Assembly: GCA_949317995.1 (NCBI GenBank)
Contig: OX439040.1
Coordinates: forward strand, 52,961,186-53,025,185
Direction: 5' to 3'
DNA length: 64,000 bases
DNA from: Acholoe squamosa
Lineage: Eukaryota; Annelida; Polychaeta; Phyllodocida; Polynoidae
In this document: positions 33,801 to 45,800 of the stretch, in pieces
Position numbering within the stretch: the stretch's first letter is position 1
How the letters are laid out: every line of letters begins with the position of its first letter
Notes under the pieces: model-generated
Databases searched by the model: none
What the model saw: the letters and a program-made list of their open reading frames with translations, nothing else
Told to the model about the DNA's origin: nothing
Program-made: the position numbers and the translations under genes

Positions 33801-36800
33801 GGGTTAAGATCAGGTTGAGTATGATGCTGATCATATATTTTTTTTGAATACCACAAATGAGGTGTGACCTGAAGTAGAACTTATCTCTAACATTGTATTA
33901 TCAGTTCTTTTGATTTCTTTTCATACATTCATGCATTCTATCAATGTTGTGGCATGTGAGAGAATGAATTTAAAACACCACATTATCTAAACACAGTTTG
34001 AACATCTGTTCTTCAGTCAAACATATAGCAAGTGTATGTGAATGGTATACTGGCTCCATCTGGTGGCACTTCTGGGAACTATTCCTATTGAATGCATGAT
34101 TATAAATGATCATGAACAGGGTACAGTTTGAAGTTTGGAGTATAATGCATACTATCTTCTGACACAGTTTGGGACAAACCAACCACATCATGATGACCTA
34201 TTGACATAACTTGAAATGTATCATGTAAATCAGTGGTCTAAGCATGGATATGCCCCTACATAACCTTAAATCTGTTTATAACTACAGTACTGGGAATACA
34301 ACCTAGTGGAGAGTGGCAACAGATATGGATTAATGTGTCCCCTGTCTCCCACTCATGAGGTAGGCCTATATTGTGCCACTACAGGAATAGTTCCTAGAAG
34401 TGCCACCAGATGGAGCCAGTATACCATTCACATACACTTGCTATATGTCTGACTTAGGAACAGATGTTCAAACTGTGTTTAGATAATGTGGTGATTTAAA
34501 TTCATTCTCTCACATGCCACAACATTGATAGAATGCATGAATGTAGAAAAGGAAACCAAAAAATCTGATGCTACAATGTCAGAATTAAGTTCTACTTCTG
34601 GTCTCACCTCATTTGTGGCATTCAAAAAATCATATGGTCAGCATCATAACCCCAATTGAGGGTCGGGAGGCGTGGCGCAGTCGGTAGCGCGTCCGCTCAC
34701 AGGCCGTAAGGTCGTGGGTTCGGTTCCCGGCCCGGCCGGGGCATAGTGGTGGTTCCAAACGTCGCCGTAAGGTGTCGTTTGAGTTCCTCCCTGCTCTGGC
34801 TAGGCTGTGCTGGAAAGTCTCTCGGCGGTCATGGCAGACAAATGACTTGAAACAGGCCTGTCCATCTCTCACTATGCCTATGTAGTGACGGATGTTAAAG
34901 AACCATTGCCTCGGTAAATGTGTAGGGGCGTGATTTCTACCTTAGCTCCCTCTAGTGTACGGGTCCGGGTTTCACGCCACGGGACCTCTCACCCTTGACG
35001 TGTCCAAAGGGCACATAGGTGAGGTTAAATTCAAAGCAAGCAACCCAATTGAGATATCGGAAAAACCCGCGTATAAGGCGCACCCCCAACTCAAGGCAGC
35101 CTTGCTCCCGCGTATAAGACCCATGAACGATCTGATTCGCGTATAAGACGCGCCTTATACGCGGGAGATTACGGTACATCACATCTACACGACCCTAACC
35201 GTTGATACTATTACAGAAGCAATAGCTGTGGAAACCCTATCCATCTGTATGTAACCCTGCTATGTAATAGAGTGTAATGTCTGATTAGTCCAATGAATAA
35301 ATGAATATTCAGATGTGCATTATGATAACCATTACCATAAAGTACGGCTACTTGAGTAGATTTGCACTCCCCAAGCGCGTGGGAAGCAAGGGGAACAGGG
35401 AGCCCCCCGCCTCCCAACTTTTGACCATCTTAAAAAAAATAAGAAGATCAAATCTCATAGGTCAAGGTAACCTTTAGAGGGATAATGAGCGAAAATTGCC
35501 CAATCAATCGCCTAACTCTGAAAGCACTGCCACTCCCTTCATGACCCTGTTGGTCTAGCCTGGTAGTAGTATATAAAAATGTCGCCCTCACGCTGGCTAT
35601 GAATGTGTTGACTACTACCGTATTCTCCCGCGTAGAAGACGCGGTGCGCGTATAGGACACACCCCAAAATCAGCAGAAGAATTTTGCGTATAAGACGCAC
35701 CTCTTAGGGCTCAATTTTGTAAATTTAGTACTATTCTATTGTAAAATTACCCCTCATATAAGACGCACCCCCAACTTGAAAAAATCCTATAAGACGCACC
35801 AGGCATTTGTTTGGCGTAGAGGACGCGTCTTATAAGCGGGAGTTTACGGTAGTAGGTCTGTTTACAGTAGGTCTATATAATGAAGACCTTGAAGAATGGG
35901 CCACTACAGGACCGTGGTATCCAAATGAACAAGTAATCAGCTGCAAATGAAGAGCTAGAAAGCTATTGGAGCCAAACTCGAAGCCATTTAATGACTTGAA
36001 GCCATACAATTCATATTACTTCACGTTTCCTTTGTTGAAATGGACATGGCCCGTTAGAAAGGTCCTATGAATGAATCTATCTAAACATTATAAATCCGTT
36101 CTATATCCATTATCGCCCTCTCTTTCCTCGTGAAAAATTGTAACGTTTAGAATGTTGATGGATAGTAAAAATGTATTATTCACTCGTGTATCAGTATTCT
36201 GGTTTTCTCATGATACTAGGAGATGTAAATATTAGTCACTCCAGATAACAATGAGCGAAGCACGGAGAACCTTGTAACAAGCTCTACGCCTAATGTACTG
36301 TGCCCTTGTGTGACTACAAATGTATATTACAGAACTATTGTCCATTAAATTAATTTGCATGATATCTTCAGGTGCCATACATGATAGATGAGTTGACAGT
36401 GACAGACATTGACATGGGACGTGACACCCCGTTCATACGGCGCATCTCAGCACCTTACCTGGATGACATGGGCTTGTGGATGGAGGTTGACGTAGCGTAC
36501 AATGGCGGCTTTCAGATGTCACTTGAAACAAAAGTAAATCTGATGAAACTCAAGAAAACAGGTTCTATCCAGATGGGCGAGGAAATGCGCTCACCTCTAG
36601 AGAAAAGGTCAGTAAACTTTTGATTTATACATTTTATACTATGGTCATTCCTTTTTATGATAATAATTTCAATACAAAATCTGTGTGGAAAAAGTAAATG
36701 TTTCTTTTCTTACTAAAGTTACCTCAGTAGTTTTGTGTGTCCCCGTCTGTCACCCCATTATAAATAATGAGAAAAGGGAAACATTTCTCTATCTCTGTTT

Positions 36801-39800
36801 GAAGTGTAGTGAGTATTGTCCAATTTTCCTTGTAACCTTCCAGTAAAATCTTCTCCCCAAATCATCCTCATAATTATACTTATTGATTTATCTAGCTTAG
36901 AATCTTGAAATCCACCTTCATTCTTTGTATTTGCCATGGTGCTTATTATGCAGCGAGTATACACATACGCCCTAGGTTTGACTATTAGGGTTCTTTTTAT
37001 TCTAGATGTCAGATCAAACAATGGCATAAGTAAGTATGGACAGCCTGGCTTCACTCAGGCCCTGTTCACTGTACACATGTATAATTTGTGTCTGCAGCAC
37101 TGTAGGTCCATCGGTGTATTCCTCTCTAGATGTTTTATTCTTCCGAGCGGAGCTGGTTCTTGCAGTGGACATGTCAAAAACGACAATCCAAAAGGCACTT
37201 ATAGAGTTCAGACATCCATATCTTTTTCAGAACAAAAATCTCATTCTCCCACTACTATCATATCCATTCAAACCGCTCCCAAGAATTTAACGCCCGTGCA
37301 CTTTATTACCCCTTTAAGGACGGCACAGTGCTTGAAGGCTCATTTGAACACATCCTAACTGGCCATCATTGTATTGGTGTGCTGTGCCAACCATACTGGT
37401 TTGATTCTCTCTGGAAGGGTAAGCATGGAGCACCAAGCTCATGGTGACGACTGTTGGCTCTAGGTATATGCCGTCCTTAAATTGGTTAAAACTTTCACCA
37501 GTTGAATTTCAAAGTAGGTGTTTGTCAATTTGCATGTAGTTGTTCCATTTATAGGCATGCAAAGAAATCAATGACCTGGTGGTCGCTTTCTGTGATTGTG
37601 GCTGCTCTTGTTTTATTTTACTGTAGAGGTATTCACACCAGACACTATAACGTCACAGACGTTTCAGGTTAAAGTCCTTGTTGGTAATGGGTATTGGGTG
37701 ATGTATGTCACTACCAGTGGGTGCTGTCTCCTACCTCTACCTTTGTGCTAAACGATTTAGAAATATGGCACTTCAATGCACTGACAAATGAGCACAGCAC
37801 CAGTGAGAAGTACTTCATTTATGTATCGTGCAGACCCTAGTAAAGATTACCTAGCAAAGCAGTGTCGAGTTAATCGCTGCCGCAGTCTAGGAACATCACA
37901 ATGACAAATACACACGAACCCAGAGGCATTATCCTGTAAGGGTTTGAAAATTAATACAAATAGTTGGAAATAGAACTGGATGGATACCAGTGTCTGTGGT
38001 TGTAGGACAAAATTGAGATGGAGCACTGGATAGGGGACGCTTTTGTTCAGGTGACATGATTTATTTCTGGCCTACAGTTTTGCCTATCGTACTCTATTGA
38101 TAAAGAAATAGCTGTTGACTTTGAAAATGCACTATGTTTGTCTTTACAAGTTAAACACACTTGCAGTCTGTCTATATCAAAGGCATATCTTTGACTACTT
38201 GAAGATACTACAAATTATGTTTTCAACTGAAATTTCTTGTCTCTAGGAGGTAAAGTAGGCAAAGTAATCGTATATGAATATTGGCTATCGCGACCTCAGA
38301 GATGTAGTCTTAGATCTCCATTCTACAGATATATTTTTCATATCTCTAGTCTAGGAGGTACAATATCGCATTACAACAAGAGAACCCTATTTTTAACTTG
38401 GAAAGTTTACTTTTCCAAGTTTTGAGAGACAGGTGGGTGCCATGGCGAAAATTAAGAACTCAAAATGGAAGGGACTGTCACTTTGCCCTCATATAACATC
38501 AAAATGCTAAAATATGAGTGAAAATTAAACATGTCAGATAGTGTACATATTCAGGATCCTAGAAGTGTAATTGTTACCTTTTATCTGGTCCTTATCTTTC
38601 TGATATTAAGGTTTCAAAAAGTATTTCTTCTCAAAATGGGTGCAGACGATTTGTGCACTCAATGCTTTTCTATGGAGGTGTCAGCTTAGGGCGTCAGCTC
38701 TGGGCGGATCGGGTGTCATATACATGATGGACTTTGAATACAAAATCATATATTACATGTTATTTTTCCTTCTATGGTCATATTGGACATTTCTCTTTGT
38801 TTCTTATTTAAAAACATACATTAAAATCATTCTAGTAGCATAATTGTCAATGAAATTATTTGCGTTCGTCTCGGAATGTTTTTGCCAAAAAACGTCTGAG
38901 CAAGTGCATGTCACTTTGATACAAACATGGCAGATGTTAAAGAAATCATAATAATATATTATAGTTTATGAAGAAGAGGATGGATCCATGAAAAAACAGG
39001 CCTAATAACAATGATTTTTAGAAAATTTGTTAAGGATATGACGACATACCTAGCCAGTTAACAACAATATCCAAAATGGCGGGTGCACAATATGTATGGA
39101 GTACGTTTCTTCTTTGTTTGGGATATTTCTTAATATTAACAACTACCACAGCTCTATATAATTGTTGGTAAGCATTCCGCATTGCTGTCACTATAGTGCC
39201 AAAATGGCCAGACCTGTACTTTCCAAGTTACTCACGAGTTCAATCGCTTCAACACTCGTTTATGATAGATGGTGAGCCAACAATTTGTTATGAAAAAACA
39301 TGGCGTTTTGCAATGAATTACAAAAAGAATACTCTGGTACTTCAAATATGCTGTAGTTGCCTTTTTGCCACACATTGTATGAGCAACCACACATATCCTA
39401 ACATGAAACACACCATTCTTTATAGGTACAAGCTCAGCCTAGTACGTTGTACTATACCTGCAGTGTCCACATGTTTTGGTTCCATACTTCCCGTTTTCTG
39501 ATGTGGGAGTGGCCGGTATTTAAGTCGATCTAGGTAGGCACATGGCAGGTGGTACATATAGTTGGAACTATGAATGGCATTCTTCTCTAGTGAACCACGA
39601 CAGAGACATTTATAAATGCATGGTCTTAAGACTAGTTAGTGAGGCACTAGCAGCAACCCGTGTCAGCAGTGGGCTGCTCCCTTTTATTCTAAGGTAGTGA
39701 GAACCATGTATGATGGCCCACAATGCTTACAGCCGGACTTACAGGCAATCTCAAATCGTCATATAATTATGTCATTGACGCAAGTCATATATAAGAGTAT

Positions 39801-42800
39801 GGTAACTGGACCCCGATTCTGCTACAATAGAACATAGAGAAAAATTAACACTTGCATTTGCACGAATATTTTGTGTACCCCACAAACTGTACAGAGAGAA
39901 AATGTGCACATAAATTGTGCAACACATCCATAACTTGTGCAGATATAGCTAGGGAAGCTATCACATGATGCATGGGGCAGCAGATTTTATAGCTGTCATT
40001 ATACAAACAAAGAAAGGTGCAAGAAGGATTAGTTCCAGTTGCTAACCATTAACCCCTTAAGGATCACCTTAAACCTTTAAGGGCCAATAGTGCATAAACG
40101 CCCATTCATTGACTGTATATAACTCATGCAGCAATAACAAAGGACATAGACAATGACATAGAACATCTATGTCAATGACAACATAGGCCAATGGCCTAAA
40201 CTTAACCTTCATATGAATTTCTGGAGAGGAATATACCCCGATGAATGTCTGTTGATACGTCTTAAATGACTGCGTTTAAAAACCTTGTCATCTTATTTAG
40301 GAAGTGTTACTTAGAGCCAGTTGTGCATGAGTGTAAGCCCACTAAATCTTTGCATATATAACGTAGAATATGCAGAATGAAGCAACTGCTAACTATAGAA
40401 GACGTGTCTATAAGTATAGTCATTATGCACATTGTATAACATCTATGGTCTAGCAACCCTAGCACAAACTATCCTGACGATTGAACATTGTTAATTTGTT
40501 CTTGTGTTGTTCATCTTGTCCACGTATTATGAAATAGATTTGAGTTATTATGTTCCTGATTTATCATACTGGAGACATATATATGTATACATGTATGTGT
40601 GTGCTCCAGATTTCGTAGTCTGAAATGTGTTTGTGCAGTGCTTTGGGAGTTGATAAAAGCCAATGATAAGGGGTTCGATAGGTTATCTGTGAACCGTGTC
40701 TCGTACCACTTGACACTGATCCTCTCATACAGTAGTGAAGTTATCCTGGGCATGTCACAATATTGAAAGATAACTATCTCAGTCTGTCCGTCTCTGATTC
40801 AGAAAAGAATTAGATTGTCATGATCGAAACTAGTTTGTCCAGTTAATCACATGACAAAAGAAGATGATAATAGAACCATGATTCAATGAGGCACGGGGCA
40901 TTCTTGATCTACATACCATATGGTTGATAAACTGTCTAGGAATTGATAGCATTGTCAGTTCATTGTAGTGCATCTCAATCTATTTACACGTCAATCAAAC
41001 ATATATAATCAATAATGACAAATTGACCCAAGATATATTTAAGGTAGTGGCTAGCCACTACCTTAATTACATCTATCTACCATCGAAAGTAGCCACAGAA
41101 GATAATCCATGTATAAGCTTAGTCTGTAACTCACCCATGTTAAATCAATACACAACATAATGTAGGAGAGTGAACTGGTGGGGATTAGCTGTGATCAATT
41201 CTGCTTTGTTCTATAGTAAGCAGAGGCTTTGTACTAGACTCATCCCATGTTCCAATATGGTGTTTTTCAGCTTGTAGACTTGGTGTCTTGACATATGACT
41301 CAAGCTCCTGGTATAGACTATATCCAAAACTGCCATAGTATTCCAGTATGCTATGTAAATGCTTGGAGATTAGCACAGAGGTCCTGTCACTCCCTTTGAC
41401 AGCTTGGTCAAACCACCACACATTTATGTCAAGGTGTTTGAGTGGAAAATCAATCGAAATTTCATCAATATCCTTCAAAATTAACTCTTATTTACCCATC
41501 GTCATCGCGAAATGTTGACCGCCGCCATCTTGGATGTTTACGTTTCAAAAGGGCTGCACATGCACGGTGAGTGTATGACGTCATCGTGCAGAATTGGCAT
41601 GGGTTATTCAACGCAGGGGTACAATACGCGGTCTCAGTGCTTTCTCTATGGAGCTTCGATATTCATCTTGACATAGAAATTAAACATCATGTTGCCTGTA
41701 GAGGGTTATTGTAAGATGAATCTAATAAATCATCATGCAGAGATGTCAGTTAGGTATGGGCTCAACCTCTGAAAATGTTTGGGTGTTAGCACAGCACCCA
41801 TTCCCCACAATGTATTGTGCTAAAAGCACCCATCTTGTCTTCATTTCAACCTGTTCCCCTCAATAAAAAACCATTAAAATCATCTCTAGAATAGATGGTC
41901 ATAGAAAGAGAATTAAGAACACTGCATCAGAATTTCAGCCAATCAGCAGCCAGCTTAGATTCATGTCCTCTGGAATGAGATTTCAAAGATCCTCTGATCC
42001 CTAAAAGGTGGTTTGTAGAGAAAAGGCTAGAGGGCAGCACAAGGCATGCTTAATTCCACCTGCTGAAGCCTGGACTATGCTCAGCCTTTAAGGCTCCCTA
42101 GAAGTAGAATGGGAAGGTTGTAGGTGTATCTATGATTAATATAATTCTCTCTATCCAAATTATGACCTGTTGGAAGAAGCCTCTAAGATGTCTGACTTTT
42201 AGGAAAGTTTGAACATCTGAAAATAGATGGACCTCTGAAGGTCTGACATCTCTGAATTCATGTTGCCCATAAAGGGTTATTGTATGGTGTGATTAATAAA
42301 ACAGCATGTTGCTTATAAAGGGTTATTGTATGGTACATCTGTATAATTAATAAAGGGTTGTGGTTAGGCATGATCAATAAACCATGATGTTGCCTATGAA
42401 GGGTTATTGTATGGTATAACTAATAATACACCATGTTGTCTGTAAAGGTTTGTTTAGTATGATTAATGAAACATCAGGCTGCCTATGTATATTTACCGTA
42501 ATCTCTTGCGTAGAAGGTGCAGCCCCCGTAGAAGGCGCAGCCCCCGTAGAAGGCGCACCCACAACTCAGAGAGGGCTGGTTCGCGTAGAAGACGCACCAA
42601 TCTCCTCTGAATTGGAATTTTGAAAAACCCACGTATAAGGCGCACCCCAAACTCAAGGGGACCGGTCGGCGTACAAGGCACACCTTGTGCGTGGCCTGCA
42701 TAGTCTCCTTGTAGCTGGGGATAACCTTAGTTAGAGTTAAGATTGGTTTGATGATGATCGAATTTTATCTCACCTCTTGCCTTCCTTACGGCCGACACTC

Positions 42801-45800
42801 AAGGGTGAGAGGTCCCGTGGGTTGTATCTACACCGAAGTGAGATTACCCTTGTGGCGTTTTTGCCCGGACCCTAGTCTAGTGGGGAGGGGGGATGATGGT
42901 GACCGAATCTATGGATAGCATGCCCCTACACATTTACCGAGGCAATGGTTCTTTAACATCCGTCACTACATAGGCATAGTGAGAGATGGACAGGCCTGTT
43001 TTAAGTCATTTGTCTGCCATGACCGCCGAGAGACTTTCCAGCACAGCCTAGCCAGAGCAGGGAGAAACTCAAATGACACCTTACGGCGACGTTTGGAACC
43101 ACCACTGTGTAACGGCTGGGCCAGGAACCGAACTCACGACCTTCCGGCCAGTGAGCGGACGCGCTACCGACTGCGCCATGCCTCCCGGCTGATTGGTTTA
43201 TGATGCTGACCATATATCCTTTTTGAATGCCACAAATGAGGTGTAACCAGAAGTAGAACTTATCTCTAACATTGTAGCATCAGTTCTTTTGGTTTTTATT
43301 TCCTATATTCATAGGGGCTTCCCTAGCCTACTTAAAAGGGTGTAGATCTCCTATTTCCTATCCCCTCGGGATGTGTGTGGTGCACATATGTGCAGGCACT
43401 GACACATTGCCCTGTGAAATTGTGTAATGAAGTTCTTGCTATGAATATGACCTTAGCTGTCGAAATGGCGTTAAACATCTATTACTCACTCACTCCTATA
43501 TTCATATATTCTATCAATGTTGAAGCAGGTGAGGGAATGAATTTAAATCACAACATTATCTAAACATAGTTTGAACATCTGTTCTTAAGTCAAACATATA
43601 GCAAGTGTATATAAATGGTAGAGTGGCTCCATCTGGTGGCACTTCTAGGAACATCTAACGGCCTTGTGCGGAACGGGCAGAAAAGGCTTGTGAAGAAATG
43701 GTCGGCTCAAACTAATCATCGTTCACCTTTACCATTGTATTGCCATATTATAACCCCTTACATGCAACATGGTATTCTATTGGTTATACCATACAATTGC
43801 CCTTTAAAGGCAACATGATGGTTTATTAGATTCATCTTACAATAACCCTCTACAGGCAATATGATGTTTTATTTGTTTTGCCATATTATAACCCCTTACA
43901 GGCAACTATTGGTTATACCATGCAATAACCCTTTATAGGCAACATGATAGATTATTAGATTCATCTTATAATAGCCCTCTAGAGGTAACATGATGTTCTA
44001 TGATTATTAGCTATACCATACAATAATCCCTACAGGAAACACAATGATTTATTGGTTATAACATACAATAATTCTTTAGAGGCAGCATGCCGTTTTATTA
44101 GTTTTATAATAAAATAAACCTCTACAGGCAACATGATGTTTTACTAATCACAGCACACAATAACCCTCTGCATGCAACGATATGCATTGTCAGTTAAACA
44201 ATAAACCTTTATATACATAGGCAGCATGATGTTTCATTAATCATACTAAACAAACCTTTACAGACAATATGGTGTGCTATTAGTTATACTATACAATAAC
44301 CCTTCATAGGCAACATGGTGATTTATTGATCATGCCTAACCAGAACCCATTACAGGTAACATTATATTCTATTGATTATACCGTACAATAACCCTTTATA
44401 AGCAACATGATTTTTTATTGATCACACCATACAATAACCCTTTATAAGTAACATGATGTTTTATTAAACACAACATACAATAACCCTTTATGGGCAACCT
44501 GCTGCTTTATTACATTCATCTTACAATAACCCTCTACAGGCAACATGATGTTTAACTTGTATTGCCATATTATAACCCCTTACATGCAACATGGTATTCT
44601 ATTGGTTATACCATGCAATGGCCCTTTAAAGGCAACATGATAGTTTATTAGATTCATCTTACAATAACCCTCTACAGGCAACATGATGTTTTATGCGTTT
44701 TGCCATATTATAACCCCTTACAGGCAACATCATATTCTATTGATTATACCATACAATAACCCATTACGGGCAACATGATGGTTCATTGATTATGCCATTC
44801 AATGACCTTTTACAGGCAACATTATGATTTATTTGACCTCAATAGACAGTATAATGTAGGAGTAAGCTTGGGGGGGGGGCTGAGCTATGGGAGGCTGTGA
44901 TTTGTCTTATAGAAAACAAAAGCTTTGTTTATCACCTCCCTCATATTCCAATACTTGGAGTCAGTGATTACTCAATATATTTTGTCACTATAGCATCACT
45001 TAGTATGATCATTTTGTACAGACTATAGTTTTTTGAACATAGAAGCCATTATAACATAGGGCTTTGCCTTAACCTTAAACATTCTTATTTTGTTGGTCTG
45101 TCTGTAGTTGAACCGAACCACTCATAAAAAAAATAAACAAGTAAACTTCTTGTCTAAGAAAACGTGCAGGAATTATATATTTTTCTAAGAATTACGAGAG
45201 AGAGAAAAAAAATGGTTATTGGTAATGAGAGCTAAGAGGACCTTTTGCTGTGTTTCTGAAGGTCTAATACTGAATTTCGTAGATCACTAGATAACCATAG
45301 GGGTAAAGTGTACCTCTATGAGATAACGAAGAAAACGCTTTACATGTATTTGGCCCTATCTGTTATCAGAGATAGGGGCATTCGGTTTAAGATGGCACAC
45401 GAGTATGATTGTAATCATTATGTCTGCTGCAGAAGTATTCAGATTATAAGCAATGCTTAGAAATTGATCTACTAATGTTAGCCTATGTACCCCAAATGAG
45501 ACATGGAAGAGAAATGTCAAGGCTTCATATCGATACATGTGTTTTAGATGGGCTCCTTGTCTGTTTCGAAAATTAGATACATAGTGCTTTATGGTCTTAA
45601 GGACATAAGTGCATGAAGTATACTGCTCATAGCTAATTTCTAAATTGTTAAATAAGGTTGAATATGATTAAAATAAGATATTCCAGGTCGTTTGCTACAT
45701 GATGAAGTGCAAATGTACCATATAACATTGGAAAAATCCTAGATCTATCTCTATGTACAAATACTTTGACATAATATGTCCGACACACATGTGAATAGGC

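Larger units (their letters stand above)
42494..43660. mobile_element. Rearranged or partial copy of the 1.6-kb TACCGTA element
   Basis: The left end TACCGTAATCTCTTGCG and the next 250 bp match copy 1, but the SINE then follows in the opposite orientation (42770-43186). After it come the 33860-34090 type arm (43200-43650, interrupted by the ACTC-tailed repeat). The right TACCGTA end is missing. This reads as one half of the foldback with a flipped or recombined centre. Confidence 0.65.

Noticed and set aside
34665-34740. A tRNA gene
   Set aside because: A and B boxes are present, but the flanks do not close an acceptor stem and the same 350-bp unit recurs; this is a SINE head.
34630-34872. 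Frame starting MRDGQACFKSFVCHDRR, repeated near 42979 and 47409
   Set aside because: It lies antisense within the body of the tRNA-derived SINE; identical frames in all copies reflect recent SINE/element amplification, not a gene.
36936-37358. 140-codon frame in TEX2 intron 3
   Set aside because: No homology to TEX2, no start support, and no correct splice phase; low-information composition.
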